A model generated the notes under the pieces. The model had not been told where the DNA came from. It was given only the letters and a program-made list of their open reading frames with translations, and made no database searches. Positions 24,652 to 32,640 of a DNA stretch of 64,000 bases are shown one piece after another; positions within the stretch are counted from its first letter, which is position 1; each line of letters starts with the position of its first letter. Both the position numbers and the translations under genes were made by a program. This stretch comes from CAYVIB01 sp964451365. Lineage in GTDB: Bacteria > Pseudomonadota > Gammaproteobacteria > Pseudomonadales > Cellvibrionaceae. The stretch is taken from positions 1 through 64,000 of the forward strand of contig CAYVIB010000013.1 in NCBI GenBank assembly GCA_964451365.1, in the 5' to 3' direction.

Positions 24652-24675
24652 GCCACCTATTGGGGAGGATATTGG

Positions 24676-25008
24676 ATGGAAAGGAAAGTGCAAAAGCTGA
24701 TTGTGCCTGTTCTGTTTTCGGCGGTGGCCATAGCCAACGCAAACGACATTCCCGCCGGCCCCGACGACGAGCACCGGGAAATTGTGGAAACCGTCTCGCA
24801 CCCGGATTATTGTAAGGACAAGCACGGTAAACCCATTGCCGGTAATGACTGTATAAAAAAATCCGTTCACGAAATCCATGGAGATTCCAGAAAAAGCGCG
24901 TCGGAATCAATCGCCGAAGGTATCTCTGAAAACCTGGAGAAAAAACGAAAGCCTGTGACGGAAAAAGTCAAAAAAGAAGATTCCATCGTTAAACAACAAC
25001 AGCAGTGA
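24676..25008 (+). CDS. Secreted hypothetical protein, 110 aa
   Basis: It has a signal peptide (about 1-22, ending AIANA) and a short charged domain with two cysteines (HPDYCKDKHG and GNDCIKKSVHE) that could form a disulfide in the periplasm. A lysine-rich, likely helical tail ends QQQQ. GGGGAGG (24662-24668) is well placed before the ATG at 24676. No family is recognised. It lies between the PspB-like gene and a GNAT gene, all in one direction and closely spaced. Confidence 0.65.
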   Translation: MERKVQKLIVPVLFSAVAIANANDIPAGPDDEHREIVETVSHPDYCKDKHGKPIAGNDCIKKSVHEIHGDSRKSASESIAEGISENLEKKRKPVTEKVKKEDSIVKQQQQ

Positions 25009-25014
25009 TGCGCT

Positions 25015-25611
25015 TTGACTTTATCCATCTCAATTAAAACCGTCAACAGCAGCGGAATCGAAAAATACCTGTCGGACCTCGCCTGCCTGCGCATAACCGT
25101 GTTCCGCGAGTATCCCTACCTCTACGAAGGAACCGAGGAATACGAACAGCGCTATTTGCAAACCTATATCGCCTCCGGCGCGGCAATGGCGGTTCTGGCT
25201 TTCGACGGGACAAAAATTATCGGCGCCTCCACCGCCGTGCCAATGGCGCACGAGACGGCGCAGTTCAAACAGCCTTTCATCGATAATAATATCGACCCCG
25301 AAACCCTGTTTTACTGCGGCGAATCGATTTTATTACCGAAATATCGTGGGCGGGGAATCTACAAAATTTTTTTTGCTGAACGGGAAAATTTCGCCCGCAA
25401 TTTCGGCACTTTCACCACCATCGGTTTTTGCGGGGTGGTCCGGCCGGACGATCACCCGATGCGGCCGAATAACTACCAACCACTGGATGATATCTGGCGA
25501 CACTTCGGGTACCGGCCGCGACCGGACCTGGTCGCGACTCTTCCCTGGAAGGAAGTGGGCGGCACGGAAGAGGTTTCCCATCCGATGATGTTCTGGTTGA
25601 AATCTCTTTAG
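25015..25611 (+). CDS. GNAT-family acetyltransferase
   Basis: 198 residues. The core GNAT signature is visible: the strand AMAVLAFDGTKIIGASTAVP (about 61-80), then C-G-E-S-I-L-L-P-K-Y-R-G-R-G-I-Y-K (about 102-118), which forms the acetyl-CoA pyrophosphate loop, and F-F-A-E-R-E. The start is a TTG at 25015, six nt after the previous stop; the nearby ATG at 25008 is in a frame that closes quickly. The protein would transfer acetyl to an amine; the acceptor is unknown. Its 3' end overlaps the convergent SDR gene by 4 nt. Confidence 0.8.
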   Translation: MTLSISIKTVNSSGIEKYLSDLACLRITVFREYPYLYEGTEEYEQRYLQTYIASGAAMAVLAFDGTKIIGASTAVPMAHETAQFKQPFIDNNIDPETLFYCGESILLPKYRGRGIYKIFFAERENFARNFGTFTTIGFCGVVRPDDHPMRPNNYQPLDDIWRHFGYRPRPDLVATLPWKEVGGTEEVSHPMMFWLKSL

Positions 25612-26372
25612 ACTCTGTTAATTGACACACCGCCGTCGGCAAGCAGCGCGGTACCCGTGGTAAAACTCGATGCATCGGAAGCAAGATATAAAGCGGATTT
25701 GGCGATCTCCTCCGGCGTGGCGATGCGCTTTAGCGCGTGAAGTTTTTTGACAAACTCGATGGCTTCCGGTGAACCGTTTACCTCGCGAGCCATGGGCGTA
25801 TCCGTGCCGCCGGGCAACAGTGCGTTCACTCTTATATTTTCCGTTCCGTGTTCCACCGCCAGTGTCTGCGTCAGCCCGATAAGGCCGGCTTTACTTGCGG
25901 CATAGGCGGACATGGTGGGCATGCTTGCGGTATAACCGATAAATGACGAGACAAAAATAACCGAACCGCTCCCGCGCTTTTGCATCGCGGGAATCTGGTG
26001 TTTGGCGGCGAGAAATGCGCTGGTTAAATTTGTTTCGATAACCTCCTGCCATTGCGCTAGCGACATGTCTACTAAGCCGCACAGCCTTCCCATCGTGCCT
26101 GCGTTGTTAACGGCAATATCCAAACCGCCAAATTCGGTAACAGCCATTTCAACGGATTCGCGATGCAAGTTCTCATCCCGTACATCACCGGCCAGGGCGA
26201 TGGCGACTCTTCCGTTTCCGTTGATATCTTCAATCAACTGATCGAGTTTTTCGCGCCGTCGCGCAATAGCAATAATGCGTGCGCCTTGCCGTGCGAATAA
26301 ACGAGCCGTTGCGTAGCCAATACCTGAACTTGCGCCGGACACAATGGCGACTTTGCCGGATAAATTACTCAT
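25608..26372 (-). CDS. Short-chain dehydrogenase/reductase
   Basis: A 254-residue classical SDR that uses NAD(P)H. It has the glycine motif GASSGIGYATA (about 14-24), basic residues ARRREK (about 37-42) favouring NADP, N-N-A-G-T (about 90-94), catalytic Ser in VIFVSSF (about 142), and YAASK (about 156-160) with Tyr and Lys of the triad. The G-G-T-D-T-P-M-A and the C-terminal L-A-D-G-G-V-S are also standard. It is monocistronic. The substrate is not predictable. Confidence 0.9.
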   Translation of the reverse strand: MSNLSGKVAIVSGASSGIGYATARLFARQGARIIAIARRREKLDQLIEDINGNGRVAIALAGDVRDENLHRESVEMAVTEFGGLDIAVNNAGTMGRLCGLVDMSLAQWQEVIETNLTSAFLAAKHQIPAMQKRGSGSVIFVSSFIGYTASMPTMSAYAASKAGLIGLTQTLAVEHGTENIRVNALLPGGTDTPMAREVNGSPEAIEFVKKLHALKRIATPEEIAKSALYLASDASSFTTGTALLADGGVSINRV

Positions 26373-26456
26373 TTGAAAAATCTCCTGTTGTTAAAAATAA
26401 ATTAACTATGGAGATTTTGTTGTTGCTAGGCGAACCGATTCTTGCGGAATTAGAGA

Positions 26457-26475
26457 TGGCGGGTGGCGCCCGAAG
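26457..26475 (+). repeat. 19-bp inverted repeat flanking the ABC operon, left copy
   Basis: TGGCGGGTGGCGCCCGAAG is repeated exactly, in opposite orientation, at 31944-31962. Partial similarity continues outward (GTC and CC at equal spacing). The two copies bracket the five-gene operon 26623-31901. Other parts of 26377-26600 show no gene. Confidence 0.6.
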
Positions 26476-26622
26476 CGTCAGCCCAGTAGAGGTCCGTGAG
26501 GGAAATGGAAGGGTTTCGGCGTTTCCATTGTTATTGTTTAAAATTGTTCGAGATGGTAGTGGTGTCCTTTCCCACAACGTACAATAGCGCGTGAGTCCGA
26601 TTCAACCCAACATGGAGTTGAC

Positions 26623-27408
26623 ATGATCGTCATGAACGGCAAATTGCAGTGTTTCCTAGCGGGTTTTCTTCTCACACTGGTGGCAACCGCCCGTGCCGAG
26701 TCGCCATCAAGCGCTGACGGGCCCGACGCCACCGACATCGTTAAACAAGCCATCGACGCCTGGCGCGGCAGCAGCTCCTATTCCGAAATGACCATGACCA
26801 TCCACCGCCCCGACTGGCAGCGGTCCATGTCCATGCGCGCCTGGACGCTGGGGGAAAAACATTCACTGGTGCGCGTCACCGCGCCGAAAAAGGACGCGGG
26901 TACCGGTACTTTGTTGATCGACAACGCCATGTGGACTTTCTCGCCCAAGGTTAACCGGGTCATCAAAGTGCCGTCGTCGATGATGGGCCAGAGCTGGATG
27001 GGCTCGGATTTTTCCAACCGCGATATCGCCAAATCCGACGACATTGTGGAAGAATATACCCACACACTGCTGGAAACCCGCGAGCAGGACGGCCATACCG
27101 TTTACCAAATCGAATCCGTTCCCCACGAAACCGCCGCCGTGGTGTGGGGGCGCCAGGTGCTCACCATCCGCGACGATTTTGTCATGATGCGCGAGGAGTT
27201 TTACGACCAGGACAATGAACTGGTGAAAGTGATGGAGACTCTGAATATCGAGGAGATGGACGGTCGTGCCGTGGCGCAGCAGCAGCGCATGGTGGACATG
27301 GAAGAGAAGGAAAAATGGACCGAAGTCACCGTGCAGGAAGTGGATTTTGAGGTATCGCTGAACGATAACGTCTTCACCCTTTCCAACCTTCGCAACCCGC
27401 GGGACTGA
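26623..27408 (+). CDS. LolA-like periplasmic carrier (outer membrane lipoprotein-sorting family)
   Basis: 261 residues with a signal peptide (cut near ATARAES, about residue 26). The body is a LolA/LppX-type half-barrel domain of COG2834: a helix IVKQAIDAWRG, strands S-Y-S-E-M-T-M-T-I-H, T-G-T-L-L-I-D-N-A-M-W-T-F-S-P, and the block PSSMMGQSWMGSDFSNRDIA (about 113-132), found in relatives that travel with RND or ABC exporters. It would shuttle a lipid or lipoprotein across the periplasm. GGAG (26614-26617) sets the start. The first permease gene follows after 3 nt, so this is the first gene of a tight operon. Confidence 0.82.
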   Translation: MIVMNGKLQCFLAGFLLTLVATARAESPSSADGPDATDIVKQAIDAWRGSSSYSEMTMTIHRPDWQRSMSMRAWTLGEKHSLVRVTAPKKDAGTGTLLIDNAMWTFSPKVNRVIKVPSSMMGQSWMGSDFSNRDIAKSDDIVEEYTHTLLETREQDGHTVYQIESVPHETAAVVWGRQVLTIRDDFVMMREEFYDQDNELVKVMETLNIEEMDGRAVAQQQRMVDMEEKEKWTEVTVQEVDFEVSLNDNVFTLSNLRNPRD

Positions 27409-27411
27409 TTC

Positions 27412-28653
27412 ATGATCGGAATCCGCCTCGCCTGGCGCAACCTGTGGCGACACCCGCGCCGTACCTGGCTCACCACCGGGGCGATGATTTTTTCCAATAT
27501 CCTGCTGATCTTTATGGTGTCCATTCAACTGGGCACCTACCGCATGATGGTGGAAAACGGCCTGCGGGTGCTGTCTGGCCACCTCCAGATACAGCACGAC
27601 AAATACCTGGACGAGCAGCGCATCAACCACAGTTTTGCCGTGAGCGGTGAGTTTATTCAACAGCTTCGCGCCGTGCCGGGCGTCGCGGCGGCCGCCTTGC
27701 GGGCGGAGGGTTTTGCCCTGGCTTCCAGCGCCGAGCGCAGCTACGGCATCCAGATTATTGGCGTGCAGCCACAACAGGAAAAGGCGGTGTCCAACCTGCC
27801 GGGCCTGGTGGTGGAGGGACGTTACCTGAGCGACCCCAACGCGGACGAAGTAGTGCTTGGCAGCGTGCTGGCGCGCAACCTCAAAGTGGCGCCGGGAGAT
27901 GAGATCACCATATTCGGCAGCGGCCGGGACGGCTCCACCGCCGCCGCCATTCTCACCGTGGTGGGGATTTTCGAATCCAATATTACCGAGCTTGACCGGG
28001 CGCTGGCGCAGATGCCGCTGCAAAGCTTCCAGTCCGTTTTCAGCATGCGCGACGAGATTCACCGGGTGGTGATCATGACGCGCGAGCTTGAACAGGTGCC
28101 GCTGGTGGAAGCGGAAATAACACGGCTTATCGACCGGTACCTGGAGGAAAAGCAGCCGGATATCCGCGTGCTGGACTGGGATGCGCTGCAACCGGAACTG
28201 AAGCAATCCATCCAGGCGGACATGATCAGCAGCTGGTTTATGTACGGCCTGTTGATTGTGCTGGTGGCCTTCAGCGTGCTGAACACCCAGTTGATGTCGG
28301 TGCTGGAACGCACCAGGGAGTACGGCATTATGATGGCCCTGGGCCTTAAGCCCGGCCGCCTTGGCCGCCTGGTGATGGCGGAAACGGCATTGATGGCGCT
28401 GCTCGGCCTGCTGGGGGGCGTGCTTCTCGGTGCGGCCCTGGTGGCGTGGCTGTCGCAGGTGGGTTTCAGCTATCCCGGCATGGACGAGATGTCGGCCAAA
28501 TTCAATCTGCCCAGCCGTATCTATCCGCCCCTCAGCTTTATTTCCGCGTTTGCCGGGCCGGTGTTTATCTTTGCCGCCAGCCTGCTTGCCGCGCTGTACC
28601 CGGCCCTGCGGCTGCATCGCCTGCGACCGGTGCAGGCCATGGAGGCGCCCTGA
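27412..28653 (+). CDS. ABC transporter permease, FtsX/LolC-MacB type (first)
   Basis: 413 residues. Transmembrane helix 1 (about 22-42) follows the cytoplasmic RLAWRNLWRHPRRTWLTT motif. A large periplasmic MacB-PCD-like domain comes next (about 45-275), then three C-terminal helices (about 280-300, 325-350, 370-395) around the FtsX coupling region V-L-E-R-T-R-E-Y-G-I-M-M-A-L-G. The fold is that of mechanotransmission transporters (LolCDE, MacB), which pull substrate from the inner membrane rather than pump it through. It overlaps the next permease by one nt (TGATG) and pairs with it as a likely heterodimer. Confidence 0.88.
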   Translation: MIGIRLAWRNLWRHPRRTWLTTGAMIFSNILLIFMVSIQLGTYRMMVENGLRVLSGHLQIQHDKYLDEQRINHSFAVSGEFIQQLRAVPGVAAAALRAEGFALASSAERSYGIQIIGVQPQQEKAVSNLPGLVVEGRYLSDPNADEVVLGSVLARNLKVAPGDEITIFGSGRDGSTAAAILTVVGIFESNITELDRALAQMPLQSFQSVFSMRDEIHRVVIMTRELEQVPLVEAEITRLIDRYLEEKQPDIRVLDWDALQPELKQSIQADMISSWFMYGLLIVLVAFSVLNTQLMSVLERTREYGIMMALGLKPGRLGRLVMAETALMALLGLLGGVLLGAALVAWLSQVGFSYPGMDEMSAKFNLPSRIYPPLSFISAFAGPVFIFAASLLAALYPALRLHRLRPVQAMEAP

Positions 28654-29867
28654 TGAAAGTGGTGATCACGCTCGGCTGGCGCAACCTGTGGCGCAATCAC
28701 CGGCGCACCATCATTATCCTGGCAGCCATCTCGCTGGGGGTGTGGGCCATGATTTTTATGACCGCCCTGATGCGCGGCATGGTGGGGCAGATGGTGAAAA
28801 CCGGCACCGAGACCTTTGTCGGCCACGTGCAGGTCCACCACGCCCAATATCGTAGCGACCCGAGCATCGCCAACAGCATGCCGCCGCCGGGAGAGCAAAT
28901 GATGGACGGGCTGGACACCGCCAAGGCCTGGACCACCCGTGTGCGGGTGCCGGCGATGATCAGCAGTGAGCGCGAGTCGCGCGGCGTTACCCTTATGGGT
29001 ATCCGGCCTCAGCGCGAGGCGCCACTTTCCTTTATTGCCTCCGGCATTTCCGCCGGGCGCTATCTTGAATCTCCCTCCGACGACGGCCTGATTATCGGCC
29101 AGCAACTCGCGCGGGAACTGGATACCGAACTGGGCAAGCGCGTGGTACTGATGAGCCAGGACCCGCAAAACAATATCGTCGACCGCGGCTTTCGCATCGT
29201 CGGCATCTACGAAGCCTCGCTCAATGCCACCGAGGAACTTTACGTTTTCATCGGTATGGAAGCCGCGCGAAAATTCCTGGACATGGGCAGTATGATCTCG
29301 GAAATTGAAGCGATCGGCGACGATTATCGCAATACCGACAACCTGTATCGGCGCATCAGGGCGGCGGCGCCGGACGCGCTGGAAGTGCTACCCTGGTATG
29401 AGCTGGACGCTTACCTGGGCATCATGCTCGCCACCATGGATGGCTTCGTCCTCGTGTGGATGGTGGTGATTTTCGTCGCCCTGTCGTTCGGCCTGATCAA
29501 CACCCTGTTTATGGCGGTGTTCGAGCGGGTGCGCGAAATCGGCCTGATGCTGGCGCTGGGCATGCGGCCGCGCCAGATACTGTCGCAGATCCTGGTGGAG
29601 GCGCTGTTCCTGCTGGCGCTGGGGCTGGCGATTGGCACCGGCGCCGCGTGGCTGGCGATTAAACCCCTGGAAGATGGCATAGACGTGTCGGCGGTGGCCC
29701 AGGGCATGGAAATGATGGGCGCGAGCAGTGTGCTGTACCCGTCGCTGCAAATAAAGGACATCGTCATGGCCAACCTCGTCGTTATCGTGCTTGGGCTGCT
29801 GGCCAGCCTGTTTCCGGCCTGGGTGGCGTCGCGTTATAAACCGGTGGACGCAATGACCAAAACATAA
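28653..29867 (+). CDS. ABC transporter permease, FtsX/LolC-MacB type (second)
   Basis: 404 residues from the ATG at 28653, which overlaps the stop of the first permease. It has the same plan: GWRNLWRNHRRTIIILAA at the N-terminus, a long periplasmic domain with VTLMGIRPQREAPLSFIASG, and three C-terminal helices including V-F-E-R-V-R-E-I-G-L-M-L-A-L-G-M-R. The first permease has an equivalent I-Q-I-I-G-V-Q-P element, so the two are paralogues. An in-frame upstream ATG at 28446 lies deep inside the first permease and has no ribosome site. Confidence 0.88.
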   Translation: MKVVITLGWRNLWRNHRRTIIILAAISLGVWAMIFMTALMRGMVGQMVKTGTETFVGHVQVHHAQYRSDPSIANSMPPPGEQMMDGLDTAKAWTTRVRVPAMISSERESRGVTLMGIRPQREAPLSFIASGISAGRYLESPSDDGLIIGQQLARELDTELGKRVVLMSQDPQNNIVDRGFRIVGIYEASLNATEELYVFIGMEAARKFLDMGSMISEIEAIGDDYRNTDNLYRRIRAAAPDALEVLPWYELDAYLGIMLATMDGFVLVWMVVIFVALSFGLINTLFMAVFERVREIGLMLALGMRPRQILSQILVEALFLLALGLAIGTGAAWLAIKPLEDGIDVSAVAQGMEMMGASSVLYPSLQIKDIVMANLVVIVLGLLASLFPAWVASRYKPVDAMTKT

Positions 29868-29932
29868 TTTACCCGTGATGGCGGGCGGCGTTTTTTACCC
29901 GCCCCTCAAAACGAAGAAACTGGAATAAAAAA

Positions 29933-30628
29933 ATGAGCGCGGTTGAATGCAAAAACCTGGTGCGAAAATTCATCCAGGGCGAGGCCACCATCTACGGCCT
30001 GCACGGCGTGGACCTGATGGTGGAGAAGGGCGAATTCCTCTGCTTGTCCGGCCCGTCCGGCTCTGGCAAAACCACCTTGTTGAACGTGATCGGCGGCCTC
30101 GACAAGCCGGACGAGGGCAGCGTTTACCTGGCGGGGCAGTACCTGGAAAAGCTCAGCAAGAGTGAGCTCGCCGACCTGCGCCTGAACCATATCGGTTTCG
30201 TCTTCCAGGCCTACAACCTGGTGCCGGTGCTCACCGCCAAGGAGAATATCGAGTTTGTCATGCAACTGCAGGGCGTGCCGGCGGGAGAGCGAAGCAAAAA
30301 AGTGTCGGACATCCTGCGCGAAGTCGGCATGGAGGGACTGGAGAATCGCAAACCCAAACAGCTCTCCGGCGGCCAGCAACAGCGTGTAGCGGTAGCCCGG
30401 GCTATCGTCTCCGAACCGGCCCTGGTGCTGGCGGACGAGCCAACGGCCAACCTCGACTCCGTCACCGCCGGTCACCTGATGGACTTGTTCGTCGAACTTA
30501 ACGAGCACCACGGCATCACGTTTATCGTCGCCACCCACGACGAGCGCGTCATGCAGCGGGCGAAACGACTGATCAAAATGGTGGATGGAAAAATTGTTTC
30601 GGATGAAGCGCGCAAAGGCTCGGAATAA
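29933..30628 (+). CDS. ABC transporter ATP-binding protein (LolD/MacB type)
   Basis: 231 residues, a single nucleotide-binding domain. Walker A is GPSGSGKTTLLN (about 40-51), the Q-loop is VFQAYNL, the signature is LSGGQQQRVAVARA, and Walker B is LVLADEPTANLD followed by the H-loop ATHDERV. It powers the two FtsX-type permeases upstream (65 nt away). Its last 26 nt overlap the start of the outer-membrane protein gene, so translation of the two is probably coupled. Confidence 0.93.
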   Translation: MSAVECKNLVRKFIQGEATIYGLHGVDLMVEKGEFLCLSGPSGSGKTTLLNVIGGLDKPDEGSVYLAGQYLEKLSKSELADLRLNHIGFVFQAYNLVPVLTAKENIEFVMQLQGVPAGERSKKVSDILREVGMEGLENRKPKQLSGGQQQRVAVARAIVSEPALVLADEPTANLDSVTAGHLMDLFVELNEHHGITFIVATHDERVMQRAKRLIKMVDGKIVSDEARKGSE

Positions 30629-31901
30629 ATTTGCTCTGTTGATAATGCTGGCGATTGTCGCTCTGCCGGCGCGGAGTCAGTCCGACTCCGCCGATATCGA
30701 CTGGTCCGGCCATTTAAAATACCAGGCCGCCTACACCCGCTATCCCGCCGACAGCGTATTCAGACAATACGCCGGTAGCGATGCGCTCGACCATACCCTC
30801 GACTCCCGCTTCAATTTTTCCGCCGCGCCATCCGGCGATAGCCGCTGGGATTTCAATGTGGCCTATCAACTGATGGGAGTTTATGGCGACGGCCGCGAAT
30901 TGCCCGCGGCGCAAACCGGTTTGCTCGGCACCGCGCCGCTTCCGTCCGACCGCACACGCCTGTTCGATCTGGCTGACACCATTGAGGAGAACGACGACTA
31001 CGCGCTGGTCCACCGGCTCGACCGGTTTAACGCAGGCTACACCGGCGAAAAATTTGTTGCCCGCTTCGGTCGCCAGGCCATCTCCTGGGGTAACGGTTTG
31101 CTGTTCACGCCGATGGATATTTTCAACCCCTTCGACCCCACCTTGTTCGACAAGGAATACAAAACCGGCGACGACATGTTGTATTCGCAGTACCTGCGCG
31201 ACAACGGCCACGATATTCAACTGGTCTCCGTGTTTCGCCGCGATCCGTCGAGCCGCGATGTGGAAGCGGAACAGGGTTCGCTGGCCGTTAAATATCATGC
31301 GTTGCTTGGCAGCTCAGAGTTTGGTGGTTCCGAACTGGATTTGCTGGCTGCATCGCACTACGACGACACTGTGTTAGGCATCGGCGGCAACACCGCCTTG
31401 GGCGGCGCCGTGGTAAGCGGAGATATTGTCTACACCGACACCGGCGAAAATGCCTATACTTCCTACGTGGCGGGCCTGTCCTACTCGTGGGTGTGGTGGG
31501 AGAAAAACTTCAGCGGCATCGCTGAGTTTTATCACAACGATTTCGGTCTGTCGGATATCAACAGCGCAACCGACCTGTTGGCGCGACCCGACCTGCTCGA
31601 ACGAATAGAACGCGGTGAACTGTACGCCCTGGGCCGGGATTACCTGGCCATGTCCGTCACCGTGGAGTTGACGCCGCTGTTTTTGCTTACGCCGAATATT
31701 TTTGCCAATTTGCACGACTCGTCCGCATTGGTACAACTTTCGGCGCAGTACAATTGGAAGCAGAATTTACAGTGGCTGTTTGCCGCCAGTATTCCCACGG
31801 GCAGTGACGGATCGGAATTCCGCGGCATCCGCACCGGTGTGACGGACCAATATTTTTCTTACGACGCGCAGGTGCTCGCCAAGCTGTCCTGGTATTTTTA
31901 A
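30603..31901 (+). CDS. Outer-membrane beta-barrel protein of the ABC operon
   Basis: 432 residues. It has a signal peptide (about 1-26, FALLIMLAIVALPARS) and then many amphipathic strands (HLKYQAAYTRYPADSVFRQY, R-W-D-F-N-V-A-Y-Q-L, K-F-V-A-R-F-G-R-Q-A-I-S-W-G-N-G), ending in aromatic LAKLSWYF. The terminal Phe supports barrel insertion. Motifs W-G-N-G-L-L-F-T-P-M-D-I-F-N-P-F-D-P recall porin-like proteins encoded with LolA-like carriers and RND exporters, but I cannot name the family. The ATG at 30603 is chosen because a signal peptide follows; 30585 is also in frame. It is the last gene of the operon and a candidate outer-membrane exit or acceptor. Confidence 0.75.
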   Translation: MKRAKARNKFALLIMLAIVALPARSQSDSADIDWSGHLKYQAAYTRYPADSVFRQYAGSDALDHTLDSRFNFSAAPSGDSRWDFNVAYQLMGVYGDGRELPAAQTGLLGTAPLPSDRTRLFDLADTIEENDDYALVHRLDRFNAGYTGEKFVARFGRQAISWGNGLLFTPMDIFNPFDPTLFDKEYKTGDDMLYSQYLRDNGHDIQLVSVFRRDPSSRDVEAEQGSLAVKYHALLGSSEFGGSELDLLAASHYDDTVLGIGGNTALGGAVVSGDIVYTDTGENAYTSYVAGLSYSWVWWEKNFSGIAEFYHNDFGLSDINSATDLLARPDLLERIERGELYALGRDYLAMSVTVELTPLFLLTPNIFANLHDSSALVQLSAQYNWKQNLQWLFAASIPTGSDGSEFRGIRTGVTDQYFSYDAQVLAKLSWYF

Positions 31902-31943
31902 AAATGGGTTTTGTTCGTCGGACGGGTAAGCGGTGGTTCGACA

Positions 31944-31962
31944 CTTCGGGCGCCACCCGCCA
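31944..31962 (-). repeat. 19-bp inverted repeat flanking the ABC operon, right copy
   Basis: An exact reverse complement of 26457-26475. It lies 43 nt after the stop of the barrel gene. Immediately downstream, ACCCGCC (31955-31961) also pairs with GGCGGGT near 31978, so this copy can form part of a terminator-like stem. Confidence 0.6.
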
Positions 31963-32022
31963 AATTTTTTACGGTTCGGCGGGTGACGTTTCACTTACCC
32001 GCTCTACAAAAAGAAAAGGGTT

Positions 32023-32484
32023 ATGGAAAAATTACTACTGTTAATTTTAATTTTATTATCACCTGCAATATTCGCGGACGAAATTTACAAATGCATCGAC
32101 GAAAAAGGCAAAACCCTTTTCAGCCAGCGTCCCTGCGGTGACACGGCGGAAAAAATCGAAGTGCGCGATGCCACCGATGGTATTAAATTCGACAGCGAAG
32201 GCAATTGGGACAACGTCAAATACGCAAACAAGGAACGTGAAGTAAACCGAAAAATTGAAAAGCACCAGGAAACACTAGGCCGCCTGCAGGCGGAAAGAGA
32301 AAGGTTGATTGCCGAACTGCGTTACCAACGGCAATTTGCCGCGAAAAACATTGCCGGTAAAAGATATGAAAAAAAGATCGATCAGGACATCAAGCGAATT
32401 GACCGGGAATATACAAAAAAAATTAAAGCGGAGAAAACCGCGATAGAAAATCTAAAAAAGGATTTGGAAACGAATTGGAAATAA
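32023..32484 (+). CDS. DUF4124 domain protein with coiled coil
   Basis: 153 residues with a signal peptide (1-18, ending IFA). A DUF4124 motif D-E-I-Y-K-C-I-D-E-K-G-K-T-L-F-S-Q-R-P-C follows (about 19-38), with the two conserved cysteines. The rest is a long charged coiled coil (about 68-150, Lys/Glu/Arg-rich). DUF4124 proteins are periplasmic and of unknown function. The gene stands alone, followed by a hairpin-rich intergenic repeat. Confidence 0.8.
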   Translation: MEKLLLLILILLSPAIFADEIYKCIDEKGKTLFSQRPCGDTAEKIEVRDATDGIKFDSEGNWDNVKYANKEREVNRKIEKHQETLGRLQAERERLIAELRYQRQFAAKNIAGKRYEKKIDQDIKRIDREYTKKIKAEKTAIENLKKDLETNWK

Positions 32485-32509
32485 TCAGGAATAAATAACC
32501 CCACCCCAA

Positions 32510-32600
32510 CCCTCCCCTTAAAAAGGGGAGGGAGTTTATTGCTCCTCCCCCATTGGGAAGGGGGTTAAATGCTCCTCCCCCTTTTCAAGGGGGAGGCCGG
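32510..32600. repeat. Cluster of C/G-rich palindromic repeats
   Basis: Three related hairpins occur in a row: 32510-32532 (CCCTCCCCTT pairing with AAGGGGAGGG), an imperfect one near 32543-32564, and 32574-32596 (CCTCCCCCTT pairing with AAGGGGGAGG). The tail GGGAGGGGGTTA also pairs with TAACCCC upstream (32497). This type of element is dispersed between genes in many proteobacteria. It fills the gap before tlyA and could end transcription or stabilise mRNA. Confidence 0.8.
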
Positions 32601-32640
32601 GAGGGGGTTATAACTCCGTTAAACAACACAGAGCCAAAAC

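Noticed and set aside
26863..28617. Minus-strand open frame of 584 codons
   Set aside because: Antisense to the LolA-like and first permease genes; His/Gln/Arg-rich shadow sequence. The plus-strand genes have clear domains.
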